From assembly GCA_907165065.1 (NCBI GenBank), contig OU015526.1:71075723-71139722 (forward strand): a stretch of 64,000 nucleotides of DNA. Direction: 5' to 3'. This document shows, piece after piece, positions 24,601 to 36,900 of the stretch. This DNA comes from Caprimulgus europaeus. Its lineage: Eukaryota; Chordata; Aves; Caprimulgiformes; Caprimulgidae. The notes beneath the pieces were generated by a model. The model had not been told where the DNA came from and did not search any database. It worked only from the letters and a program-made list of their open reading frames with translations. Numbering within the stretch: the stretch's first letter is position 1; every line of letters starts with the position of its first letter. Both the position numbers and the translations under genes were made by a program.

Positions 24601-26509
24601 TATCTGGAAGGGAACAGCTCAGATCTTAAGGCAGTTCACCTAACCCCGTTTGCTTGAGGAACATCTCTGCATGTATGCCCTGTTACTAACTTTGTAGGAC
24701 CTTTTTTTTTGCTAACTTTATGTTCCGAGACACTGACCTTGCTGACACTCTTGATCTGTAGAGTCTCTTTGTGTTATTGGAATGTTCTGGGAATAATTTT
24801 TTCCCATTTCCCAGTTACAGACTCCTTTATACAAAATATAGCTGCAAGCAAAGGTACTGCATCAGCTCAGGACAACACATGTAGGGGCTATGTAGGCTGA
24901 CAAAAGTAATTTTAAGATTACAGCACTGTCAACAAATGAAGCTGCACTAAATTTTAATGTTTCGAAGAAATACCTTTATAGGTAAAGTTATAGTTATGGT
25001 ACCAGTTGAGGTGTAAACTAGATCCTGTCAGGAAGCAGCTGGTTACTTTAGAAGATGACAAAAAAAAATTATTTTAACACTTAAGGGTGAAAAAGAAATC
25101 CCTCTTTTTGAGAAATATACTAATAACATGAATACATGGTATTGTAGAGTACTCTTCGGAATAGTTACAGTTACTTACCAGAACATAAAATAAAAATATG
25201 CCTACCTACTAAGAGATACACAAATACAAACCTAAATTGCATGCAGCTGTATTGTCAAGTCTCTGGGATAATCTGGAGAAAGACTAAGTGTTCCATTGTT
25301 CTTCTCTTATTATATAGCCCCCTGTGTTGCAGGATAGTCCTGGTAACACCCCTTGGTGATCACCGGTGGACTTAGTGGAGAGCTATAGAAAACCACAGAC
25401 ATCCACACAGATAGAGATACTGCTTCTGTAATCAACTCTATATCCCAAGTTCAGCTCCCTTCAGTGGTCTAGAAGGAACTATATGAAGAGGACACTATAA
25501 AACTAAATGCTGTTTACTTTTTTAACTTACAGTGGATAGAGGAACATGAGGCTTGCTCTCCATACCCGGCTTCCACTTTTTTCTGCTCCAGTTAATTAAA
25601 AGTGTGCCTTCAAAGAAGTTATTAACACAAATCTAGACTGACTGTGACTTTCCTATTCAAAACCATGACAAATACACTGTGACCTTATTTTCCTAGTCTT
25701 GGTGTGCTATTAATTTGCTTGGGATTGTACCCTGTAATTCTCTGTACTGAAGCAAGTTGAATTTCTGAATCTTTCCTGCCAAATCAAAGGTGCCCTTTTA
25801 GGATGTAAGACATGGACTGAATCTTTCTGCTTTTCAGGCAGAAGAGAGTTGAATTTTGACATGTGGCTTTTAAGTTCGGATTGCAGTAGTAACCAAACAA
25901 GAAACCCCTACACATCTGAAGTGATGGCATCAGCTTTCTCAGTGTGTGTGGGACAAAACAACAGTGATCCCCTCTCAATCATCCAGGGAGTATCTTAGAG
26001 GTGAAATCTCAGTGCCAAAAGAGGGCGATTAGCACATGGAAGGATACTTCTGTGTATAGCTCTGTGAAGTATAGTCCAAATTGCAAATCCTCCTTCTGAA
26101 AGAAAGACAAATCATTACAGGTTTGTGGTATTCAGAATAAATGAATCTGTGTGACCTAACCCTTTTTTAACTCTTGCAAGTGAAAATAAAATGGATTATA
26201 AAACTGGAAGTCCTGTTAAGCTGTTTGCTCTCTAATGGTTAAATGGCTTAAAGACTTTAGAAAATTCAGGAATTTGCAAAATAGAAATCACAAGTGTTTT
26301 ATGCTGTAGTTGAAAAATGCTGTATCTCCATCCCAGTTCAGATCAGATCTGACAGATATGTTTAGCCTTTGTGTCTTAATGCTACTGCATATGTATGTGT
26401 ATATAATATTCAAAATATGTATTCGATAGAAATTGAATTTTGGTTAATATCTGCATTAAAATCAGGGTTTCATGAGTGATAAATTGTTCACCTTTCTTTT
26501 CTGACCTAG

Positions 26510-26549
26510 GAGATGAACAGAAGAAAGCCAGTGATGATATGTTGTCAAG
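26510..26549 (+). other. Candidate exon A of a weak two-exon model
   Basis: The 40-nt segment follows a good pyrimidine tract and acceptor (CACCTTTCTTTTCTGACCTAG) and is followed by CAAG|GTAAAATG. In its first frame it is open (Glu-Met-Asn-Arg-Arg-Lys...) and when joined to the candidate at 28102-28238 the reading frame continues without a stop. No known protein is recognised. Confidence 0.15.
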
Positions 26550-28101
26550 GTAAAATGACATTGTTTAGAAAAGGGGAATATTTGGAGTTCCTGTTTCAAT
26601 GAATAACATTGCTGAAATGTTCACCCCATCAGGCAGCTCTGAAAAACAAGCTTTCAGAAGGTCACCAGTTTGAGCTTGTAACCTTGCTGCCATTTGTCTG
26701 GTAGGATCTCTCTTCATCGTAAACCTGAATGTGTTTATTAGGATTGCAATGAAGAGAGAGTCTGAAGAGAATATTAAAATAGTCGCTATTGTGCCAGGAA
26801 GAAAATGTTTGTTTCTGCAAGTGGTGGAGCCCACAGAGCTGTTGAAATAAAAGGTCATTTTCAGACTGTGGAACTAAATAGGATATTTTTGTGAAAGAAA
26901 AGAGATGAGATGTGAAGGGAAGAAAAAATGAACATTGTTTCTGTTACTCCCACAAAGAATCAAACCAAAATGTTTAGATCTTATTTTTAAAAATGATTAT
27001 TTTATTTTTTAAACCTATAATGACTAAATACTATGCTCAAATGACCCTTTGGACAGACACAAGTTGGCTGTATGTAGATGTAGATACTCTTTTGTTTTCT
27101 CTATCAAGGTGTTATGGAGATCACTAAGGCTGTTTTTGACTGCAAGGAAGTTTCTGAATTGGGGAAGATAAGACACCCCACTTGCACTCTGTTTTAGGAC
27201 TGGAACTTAAAATTGCAGTGGAGAAAACAAGTATAACTGTTGTGCCCAATTTACTTTAATAGGACTCTGAAGTTGCAGAAGTCTGGTCCTATGCTGTCAG
27301 TGGCAGGAAAAGTCTCAAAAGACATTCTTTTGAAAATATTAAGTTACTGAGGAAGAAATAAAGGTTGTGTTCCTTTTATTTACTTATCTGTTCATATCTA
27401 TTTATGTATTATTTCTGAAAGTGCAGGAAAATAAGTTTTCCAGCTAAGAATTGGGGATTATAAACTGGTACCTTTAGAGTAAAAGCAGGGAAAACAAATA
27501 AGTGCCCTCCTCTGTCCCCAAAGAAAGGTATGATTGTGTATTATCTGACAGAAGCAACCACGGTTCTAGAGAGAACATCTCACAGGTGTTTATTCTCCTA
27601 GAAAACCCTTGAGACCTAATTTCATATGATCTGCTTTTAAGCAGTGAGCAAAGGAGAAACCTGCCAGGAAATTAAACCAAAGTAATTTTTTTTTTCTCAA
27701 ATATGCACTAAGCTGGATCCCAATTTAGAGTTCAACAAGAAGAGAATGACCAAATGCTGTTCTTGCATATGTATCACTCCCTTTTTTTTTTTTTTCAGAC
27801 AACAATTTGGGCCCATTATACAAGTTTTCTGTTAAGCATGTTTCCCCTGCCCTAGTTGTTTGGACAGTGAAATTTGACAGTTAAGCACTCGGATCTTCCT
27901 CTGAGAAATTTAGTGCTACACAATGTTAGGGGGTATGTCGACGTCAGTTGCTGTAGGTATAATAAAATTCAAAAGAACATGACAAAAGCCAACAGTTAGA
28001 CTGTTGATTTCTTTGCATTAATAGTAAATGCAGGGAAAAAAAAATAAATTGGTGAAGTCAAGATGCATGCCAGCTGAATCACTTCATTTCTTCATCTGCA
28101 G

Positions 28102-28238
28102 GTGAACAACCTGCCATTGTTTATATACATTTCCTAGACTTAGTTCCACTAGATGCATTGATGATCATCGAATGGTATACCAAGGACCTTGCCATCTTGA
28201 AACAGTTTACCTTTATGCTTGAGTCAGGTTTTACACTG
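28102..28238 (+). other. Candidate exon B of a weak two-exon model
   Basis: The 137-nt segment follows CACTTCATTTCTTCATCTGCAG, a strong acceptor, and ends CACTG|GTAAGTGTG, a strong donor. Of its three frames only one is open throughout, encoding 45 residues after two phase bases; it contains the string LDLVPLDALMIIEWYTKD. Joined to 26510-26549 the two give exactly 59 codons, with phase 0 at both outer ends. No family is recognised, no flanking coding exons were found, and a chance origin is quite possible. Confidence 0.18.
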
Positions 28239-31200
28239 GTAAGTGTGATTGCTTTGGGTGAGAGAGACAAAGCTTGCATTGCATAAATGTTGCAGGGACA
28301 GGTGTGTTCTGAAGGTGTGTCCTCTGCTTCTATGAATGTGGGTCATGCGGAATTAGGCAGTCTCACCCCTACTCTGTGCAAGATCATCAGCAAGCTTCAG
28401 GTTTTTTCTTTGAAATGTAAATGATCAGTGTCTTAACCACTTGAATACTAAACCCAGTAGATCAGAGCTGGATTCTCTTTAACTAACCTGTCTTCTGACG
28501 AGTGCTGCTTTGTTTTATTTTTCTACCATATACTACTTCTTTTTCTGCTCTATGTTTATTTATCCTTTCTCAACTTGAGTTGGTGACACCTAACAGCCCT
28601 GAAAAAGCTTTTATTTGGTAGTAGGTTTTTGTGGTCACATCATACATAAAGGTCACTCTAACATACATTTGCTGTTTTGCACTTGAGCTTGATGCTGTGT
28701 TGATTTGAGATTTTTATGTAAATGGTGTTAGGCTAGTATATTTATTACCAGTGAAAAGACAGCACAATCAATTTAAAAAAGCAAATGGTGCTGCACTAGA
28801 TCACACACTTTCCTGGCTAAAAATAGCAAGTCAAATGCCTGAAACTGCTGAATACTTTCAATCCTTACTCTAGGGTAGAATTTCAAACTAGGAGTATTTC
28901 CTAATATTAAGTTTCTGATTTAAAAATTTCTTAAATGCTGGGCTTAAGTCTGTTGTTATATGGTAAAACAGTTAATTGCTACTCTCTATGGAAATATTGG
29001 CTGAGTATTTCTGAAACTGGTAATTTATTTTAGGAAAGAATTGTAAGACAAGACCACCAGAACTCTTTTCTCTCCCCTGCACCCCCCCCTCACCTCCACC
29101 TCCAAACTATGTTTGTAACACCTGCTGAGAGTAATGGGATCTCTGGGTCTCTAATAGCCTTTAAACTCTAATATTTTGGTATGTAAGAGAACAAGCTGGC
29201 TAATCTAAAGACATTCTAGAAAAAATAATGGTTTTACTTTCTTGTGTATTAGCAGTGACCTTTACAGAGGTTGCGTACATACTTTCTCCTAAAGATTATT
29301 GTGCTAATTTAACGTTTAGGTTATTTTCTCATATTATAAACATATGTCATTATTCCATTTGTTTTCTTTATTCTAAAAATACTGCAATACTAATCACAGC
29401 ATAAAAAGTGGAAAATACATTACTTCCATCAGTTTCATTCTGTGTGCTAAGTCAAGTGGTAATGACAATGGATTTTAACAGTTACCTATGCCAGCTCTTC
29501 TTGGCTCTATACACTGATAGGAAAAGACAGTGGAAGCAAGCTTGGTATTGCCTTGGAAGGCAAAGGATTGTAGGTGCTTGGGAGAAAGAAAGATTGCTTA
29601 GACTAATCTTTTTTCCTTAAGTTAAGACTATTTTCCTTTTTTTCAGCCTTCCCTTTTTTAAAAAAACAATGAGCTGTGTTATCAGTAACAGGAATGTTAG
29701 TTGAGTATTCTTTTTTGTGCCTGGATATTTTTTAGCATGCCGTAATATTTGCTGTACTATTATGGAGGCTGTTCCCAAAGTCTTAAGCAAAATAACTTCC
29801 TTACAGAAGGCAAAATATCCTTCATATGTACCATAGTTGTCCTTGTATTTCTGTATACCTTACATCTCTTGCTAGGGTAATGTTTTTCTTTCCTTCAGTT
29901 ATTTTCACAGAGTTCTGTGAAGTCACAACCTGCCAACTGTGGGGGGTTTTCTTGGTTTTTTTGTTTGTTTGTTTGTTTTAAAGTCTGTGAAAGGAACTTA
30001 TTAAATGACTGCACAGGTCTGGACACACAGGAATTTCTTATTTGTCCCCCGTAGCCTCCATCCTGGGTCACTTGCCTGCCACTTGCTCCAGTAGAGCTTT
30101 TTTGGACTTGGCCCTTAACTTCCCCCCCTGTATTGTGAGGTGATTGGAAACTCCCTTGTGCAAAGTTACAGGTCTGCACCTGTGCAGTTACCAAAGAATG
30201 GGCTAATGAAGACAGAAGCTGTTTCTTGATGCTACCTGCCATGTTCCCTTCAGCCTGGGGGCCTTCCAAGAGTTAAACAAGATATTGAACCTTCAGAATT
30301 AACTTTTCTCTTTCTTTGAAGATTGGTAATTTTTGGATTACAACTGTATTTAAAATTAAGAATTTTCCCAGCAATAATAAAAAACTTCTGAGTCTAGTGA
30401 ATGCGTTGCTCACTGTTCTAGTGATTTTGGTGGAGTACAGATGTGCTTACTCCTTCCTCCTCCATTCTTAATATTCAGGAATGCCTTTTAGGAAACTCAT
30501 CCAGTGTTTCTTGCTCAGCTTCTGTTTGCATATTAGTCTGAAACTTGCTCAATATTTTGAAGATAAAACAACGAAGGAAAGCAAAACATAACATTATGGT
30601 GTTTGAACTGTGATGGCAAACGCAAATCCTCAAGAATATTCACATGCAGAAGACAGTCCCATTTCCATCTGGTTTGCTTTTTTCTAAACTTGACATTGTT
30701 TCCTCTGAGAAGAACAGAACTAGTACAAAGACTGGATATTTATTTGGCAAAATACGTTTAGAATGAGAATCTTATTTAAAATAACAGCAAATATTACAAT
30801 AGCAAAATTGGAATATGGAACACTGATGATGCCAGTTAAACAAAAGATTGTTTTCCTTTTTTTTTTTTTTTTTTTTTAAACTAACAGCACAATAGTGTCT
30901 CCTATTGATTTGTAGTCTGGTGGCAGACATTATTACTGCTAAAATATACTCCGTGTAAAAATCAATGCATACATACTACAGTACATTAATTACTGTATGC
31001 TTTTTGTTTCCCAACTAAGTACTTACTGATTCCATATTAGGTCTTCAAATGATAAAAATCTAATAAGCCTTCTCTTTATAATTTCTTATACAGCATTACT
31101 GTAGATGTAGAACTGATTTGCCGACAAATATCGAACTTTATGGCAAGTTGAGGCATAATAGTTGCTTCTCAGTTTTTGAAATTATTCAGCTTCTTCAAAG

Positions 31201-32348
31201 ACTGTAAAATGTATCCTAGAAAATAATCACTTCAGAATTAGATGAACATATATGTACCTGAAATGAGGAGCTACTCAAAATTTTCATTAAAAAAACCCAA
31301 TTCTTTGTGTATTAAATTGTACATGTGCTTTGCTTTCTCTCTATCCATACTCTATTATTAACATAATTAGAAAGTAGTAAACAGGTATACATTTTACCAT
31401 TTTTGTTTTTAAGTGTTTTTAAGCCTTCTACTACAGCGTTCTCTTTGGAGAAATAATCTTGTATCAAGGTTTGTTTTTATACATAAAAGGGTAATAATTT
31501 TGAACACCTTAATATTACTTCAAATGGGCATAAAAAGCAGCTCATGAATGTACACAAACAAACCGAAAATATGTATTACAAAATCCCTTGCTATCCTGTA
31601 AATAGCTGCCTTCTTTTAACAACTAAGAAAATGTATTGCTTAGGATTACAGCTGGAGTTAAAACAACTAATCAAAACACATTTCCCTTTTTCTAAAATAG
31701 ATGTAGGTGAAAGTGAATTTTAACTTGGAAATAATTACAATTTAAAAACACTCTGCTGCATGGTTTCTAAACCTGATATGTTTAACCTTTTTGAACACAC
31801 TTTTTTTTTTTTTTCCTGACTTGAGTGCTTTGAAGCTCAGCTTCTACATCTTAAACTTGTTTGGCTTAACTATTTGAGCATCTGACTCCTTCACGCATTT
31901 TACTGTGATATGAAAATGGTTTGAATGATGCAGTAAGCAGTTCATAATGTTCTTTGCATGTGCTGTTGTAGTCACTATTTATGAACTAAGTATAGAAAGC
32001 CTTTTGTGAAACCTTACTAAAGGAGGAGTATACTTACTATATTATGTTTTGTGTCAGACATCTAAGAAGAAGAAAATGTGGATTTTAGTTTAAGGAGTTT
32101 CACAGGCATGTTTTTTCCATTGTCCAAATATATAACCTATCTCATATGCTACATTTAATATGGATCAACACTTCATACTGAGTATTTCTATTGCTGAGCT
32201 GCTGCTATACCCGTTACTTCTTATTTTTTTAATCCAGCTAATCTTGTTGGGGGTATATTCATACTGGATTTTGCTTGTGTCTTCCACTAATCAATGGCTT
32301 AATGTTAGCAGAAGTATGTTTTGGTTTTGGGGGGTGGGGGGGGCTTGT

Positions 32349-32376
32349 TTTGGTTTTTGTTTTGTTTTGTTTTGTT
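32349..32376 (+). repeat. Short (TTTTG)n microsatellite
   Basis: A run of TTTTG/TTTG units after a G-rich stretch (GGGGTGGGGGGGGC, about 32330-32344). Confidence 0.8.
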
Positions 32377-32422
32377 GAGTCCTGCCATAGTTTAAAAGTA
32401 TACACTGAAAAGCTGAGGGTTT

Positions 32423-32478
32423 CACAGAATCACAGAATTGCCTGGATTGGAAAAGACCTTTAAGATCATTGAGTCCAA
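32423..32478 (-). mobile_element. CR1 LINE, very short 3' terminus
   Basis: The text CACAGAATCACAGAATTGCC followed by TGGATTGGAAAAGACCTTTAAGATCATTGAGTCCAA is the reverse complement of the extreme CR1 3' untranslated end. Only about 56 bp are recognisable. The sequence to the right no longer matches, so the copy was severely 5'-truncated or interrupted. Confidence 0.85.
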
Positions 32479-32826
32479 GGTTTGAGTCCCTTGATCAAAG
32501 AACAACATTGCATGTGACACTTAGAAGAAAACTTCTGATTGGTTTTAAAAAAGAAAAAAAGTATATTTCAAATCATCTACCCTCAAGGGGTTATTCCATA
32601 GTCTAGATCTTGAGAGGATGGAGGTATTTCTTTACTCCTTGGTCAAGTGTCTAGGTGTCCTTCGTGGGAAAGACAAAATCTTGGACATAACCCTCTTGCA
32701 TTTCCAGTTGAGTATCTCTGGGTAGGTACCTAATTGGTGGAGCTTGTTAAATTTATTTTTGTTTTATCATTCCTCTTTAGGTCCCTACTCTATTGTATAT
32801 CTAATAAATATATAATGTCTATATAC
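32479..32826. other. Spacer between CR1 terminus and LTR
   Basis: AT-rich sequence with no recognised element or exon. Confidence 0.5.
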
Positions 32827-32831
32827 AGAGT

Positions 32832-33961
32832 TGTGGTGGTTTCACCCACAGATAGGACCATGTGGTCCTGCACTCACTCCCCCCCACCTGGTGAGATGGG
32901 AAGAGAAACACAACAAAGGGGGAATGGATTAGAATGAGGACAGGGATGGCTCCCTCACCAGTTGTGGTCAGGGGCAAAACAGACTCAACTTGGGGAAGAA
33001 AAATCAATTTAATTAATTACCAGTCATCCGAGTAGCACAATGAGACATAACAACCACATCTTACAACACCTTCCCCCACCCTTCCGTTCTCCCAGGACTC
33101 AAATCACTTTGCTCCTGATTTCTCTACCTTCTCCTCCCCAGCAGCATAGGGGACAGGGAGTGGGGGTTCAGTCAGTTCATCTCTGCCGCTCTTCCCAGCA
33201 TGAAAGTCTTTCCTGTGGGCTGCAAGAGTCCGGGAACAAACTTCCAACACAAGCTTCCCATGGAGTCAGGACATCTTTGGGGACAGCTCCTGGCTCTGGC
33301 ATGGGGATGTCCATGGGCTGCAGACAGGTCGCTGGTCCAGTGCACCTCCCCACACCCCCACTCTGGTGGTCCCCCCTTGCTCTGGCATTGAGTGTCTCTG
33401 GGGTCTCAATTCAGTCACACCTGCCCTCGGGCTCAGCTTTCTGCTTTGGCGCGTTGAGTCCTCTGTGCTCTACATGTGGGTATCTGCTCCACTGTTGAAC
33501 TTCCATGGGCTGCAGGGGACCTCATTTACCTTCTCCCACTCCATGTTGTTGAACTGGGTGTCTGAGGTTCTTTGTCCTCCCCCTCCTCCTCCTTCCTCCC
33601 AGCAATGTAGCTCTCTCTTTGTTCAGGCAGATGGTTGTCTTTTGTTCAGGTCAATGGCCTCTCCTCCAGGTTCTCTCCACCTTCTTCTTTTCAAAACAGT
33701 CCTTCCCCTCACAAATATGAATTCAAAGAGGTGGTTTTTTTCTGTTTTGTTTTGTTTTGTTTTGTTTTGTTTTGTTTTGTTTTGTTTTGTTTTGTTTTGT
33801 TTTGTTTTGTTTTCTCTACTGCTGATTGGTTCAGCCTGGGCTGGAGGTGGGTATAGGTTGGAGCCAGGGGAGCTTTGCAAAGTTTCTCACAGGGGTCATC
33901 ACTATGACCCCTTCTCCCACTACCAAAAATGCTCACCCCCTTCCCCCGCAACGCCAACACA
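32832..33961 (-). mobile_element. Second antisense solo LTR, related family, with 5-bp TSD
   Basis: The element runs from TGTGGTGGTTTC to CGCCAACACA, 1,130 bp, flanked by the perfect duplication AGAGT (32827-32831 and 33962-33966). It shares with the LTR at 17574 the order of blocks: TTGTGGTCAGGGGCAAAACAG / CAAAACAGACTCAACTTGGGG, the CATCTTACAACACC versus AATCTTAAAACACC segment, the C-rich block, the degraded CCATGGGCTGCAG repeats, the CTGATTGG segment, and CTACCAAAA near the far end. The terminal 12 bases on the minus strand (GAAACCACCACA) equal those of the plus-strand LTR at 21693. The polyadenylation signal on the minus strand appears to be ATTAAA. Internal viral genes are absent. Open frames of up to 215 codons over it are not genes. 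Confidence 0.9.
33743..33814 (+). repeat. (TTTTG)n array inside the second LTR
   Basis: About 14 tandem TTTTG units lie just before the CTGATTGGTTCAGCC segment. The other copy of the LTR family has only T-rich CTTTTTCTTTTTC text at the equivalent place (about 18521-18535), so the array expanded after, or is specific to, this copy. Confidence 0.9.
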
Positions 33962-33966
33962 AGAGT

Positions 33967-36900
33967 TTAGGCTGATAAGACAAAAATATCAATGCTTTTC
34001 ACCTCTAGAGTAACAATACAAGACAAGTAGAAGTAGTGTAGCTGGTAGCAGATCCATTTTGAAATAACTTTTTTACTAAGTGTTCTGTTCTTTGCTACTG
34101 TCTATAACAAAAATTCATTGCACTTGAAAGATCAGTAAGTTATTAATCAAGTCTTTAGCAGGTTATAATGTTTGTTCATTCAGACTCCGTTTAGAAAGAA
34201 GAGAGATGCAGTTTCTGACTAGGAAGACTGACCTAGAATGACACCAAGACCCAGGTACTGCAGGTATGATTCACCAACATTTTGTAGTGGAAGCCTAAAA
34301 GAAAGGAAGCCTAGAAATAAAGCAATATGATAACGGACTCATGCATGCCCAAATTTGATAAGATAGGTATGCATTTTACCATGAATATTCATTATAGATA
34401 CTGCCTTAATTCAGGCAAAGCCTAATTTGGAGGAACAGCTTTCTAGAGAAACAGCTCTGAGGGTATGGACCAGGGAGTTATTTGAGTTAAGATAAACAGA
34501 AAGGCTGAATACTGCTCACCTTAGAGGCTGTGGAGGAAGATTCAACAAAAATATTATCTGGCCTTTCTATATAAAACTTACGCTGCCTGATAGTAAATTC
34601 CACGTGTCTCTAAGCAGCTCCCAGTACTCTGTGTGTGATATCTACAGTATAAGCATTGCATCTCCCAACATCTATGACAGAGAAGAAAGGGTAAGATAGC
34701 AAAGTATAGCATGCTTCTCTGTTGCTTGTGTCAAGAGGGGACAGTGCATAATTTGAAGATATCTAGAGCTCTATAAATGCTGAGCTGAACTAATTCCTTG
34801 GTGGAAAGATCAACAAGGTCCCATATTCCAAAATAAATCTTGCAAATGTATCATAAGGAAATCCTAAATTGATGCTTTTCCAAATGACATGACTATTGCC
34901 GGTAATCCGCGCGATATGACACAAACATGACAAAACCCTTCATACTACTGGCATGTCTAACTGTAACTATTTTCCTCTGGAGATACCTGCACATCTGTAT
35001 ACATTCTCTCAAAGTCAGTGGCATGCTTAGTAATGCCTTTGGTGGAAGCAACTTGTTAGTATCTTCCAAAAAAAAAAAAAAAAGTTGACCTTCCAAACAG
35101 GTCTTAATGCTCAAAACTGATTTCACAGAAGAATGCTGACCAATTATGTCCAAATATTAGATGTGTAACTAACATGTTGTCCTATAATGGAGAAGCAGCA
35201 AACATTTTTTTCAGGAGTAAAATTCAAATTACTTTCCCTGTATTTCAGTACTTCAGAGCTATAAAGTAATCAGAATTAATTAGCAATGAGCATGTTCCAT
35301 GGAAGGCTCTCTGGGCCTAAAATCTTTCTGTCCCTTCTTGCTCACCAAGTACACATCTCATGAACAGTTTTCTTCACACAAGACCTTGAGTGTGATCTTG
35401 TCAAAAAGGACAGGACCTTAATTCCCTCTTCATTAAAACTTGTCTGTCCTTAAGTTACATAAGGAATGAACTCATACTCTGAATATCTCTTAAAAAAAAA
35501 AAAAAATCAAAAGATGAACAGGTTTTGGTTAAAGATGTGACACTAGTCCTTTCTTATTAGGCATGTAATGAGATGAAAGTGCTCTATGAAAAAGTGGTAA
35601 AGAGGGGAAGAGGCTTTGACGTACAAGATTTAAAAAATTTCATAATCTCTGGATTGTTTTTTAACCCACAACTGATATCATCAAGTATAAGGCTAGAAAC
35701 ACTTGAATTTTCTTTTTTTTTTCAGACAACATGCCTTGAAAGGCAGAGTTTTAAAAAGAATAGATTTTACAAAGCCAGTTTAAGAAAGGCTTGCAGGTGA
35801 AATAATTTTCTGTTCTTCACATAATGGGAGAAACGTGGGAGGAGTTGTGATCATCTGAATCGTGATTTCAGTGCAGTTACATGTCCTCATGACAAAAATC
35901 ACAGATCCAGAAAATAAAATTATAGATTAGTTATGCATATTTGAAAAGTATTTAAAAGACTTGCTAAGCTCTAAATTGTGGTGGAGTTGTTTCAAGAATA
36001 ATTCAGAATTCTTTTACAGAGCTTATGAAAGCAAAGTTGACAGACAGGCCATGATGAGAGAGTGCAGATATCTACAAATACCACAATATCAAGCATATTC
36101 ATTTGGAAGGCTCCTGGTTTTGACAGTGAATTTAGAGTTTGAATCTACATTTTCCAGTGGTTTGCCATGGTTGTGTTTGTTCATCTCTATTTCACATAAA
36201 TTTAGCTACTAAATAAAGAAGAATTTATCATAAAAGTAAAACTGAAATTCTGTTCTTTTTCTATCAATAGCAGATAGAAATTATTTTAATTATTTTTTTA
36301 GTTTATTTTTTTTTCAGAGGAGAATGAATTTGAACACATTTTAGCGTCTGTTTAGAATATATTTTTGTGAATGATATTCATCCCCCAAAAGGGAGGGAGC
36401 TGTTCAATATTTGTCTTTTGAATCCATGACGACCCTTCCTGAGTTTTGAATGATGGCTCACATTGATTGCATTAAACTGAACAAAATTATATCCTCAGTA
36501 TTGTGTCTTATTATCTCCCTATATATTTCACTTGCTGTACAAGTTTCAATTAAGTTGAAAGCTGTCAGATACTTTTTAAGCTCCCATTTAAGGAACAGTA
36601 GATATTGGTGCTATGAACTGGGCTGTTACTTGTTGGTGAGCAACAAAAATGTTCACCTGTGAAGAGAGTTGTTTTGAATATGTGTGGTTTAAGTAAAACA
36701 GTCATTGCCAAGCCATACTACAAACATGCACAACTGTTTAATTCTTATTATCTTTGGTTTTGAATTCACCCTCTTTTCTTTTAAATTGCAATTCAAATGT
36801 TTGGAGATTTGAACATATAATTAGATTTCACTCGAAGAAGAAAAAATGCATTTTTCTTACCATCTGTAGGTTCTCTGTGGGACTGTATTGTAAATTCCAT

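Larger units (their letters stand above)
21694..32422. other. Long AT-rich noncoding stretch, no assignable gene
   Basis: About 10.7 kb with no recognised transposon and no exon of a known gene. It contains poly-T runs (about 27781-27796, 30858-30878, 31801-31814), a (TTTG)n stretch near 29957-29980 and a (TTTTG)n stretch near 32350-32376. A pair of splice-bounded open segments at 26510-26549 and 28102-28238 is listed separately as a weak candidate. Confidence 0.55.

Noticed and set aside
32479-32730. Extension of the short CR1 terminus into the following 250 bp
   Set aside because: No further CR1 blocks could be matched on the minus strand after position 32478.
33623-33880. Lys/Thr/Asn/Gln-repeat frame
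   Set aside because: It is the reverse strand of the TTTTG array.
33366-34013. 215-codon frame with a VLFCF repeat
   Set aside because: It is the second LTR and its TTTTG array read as protein.
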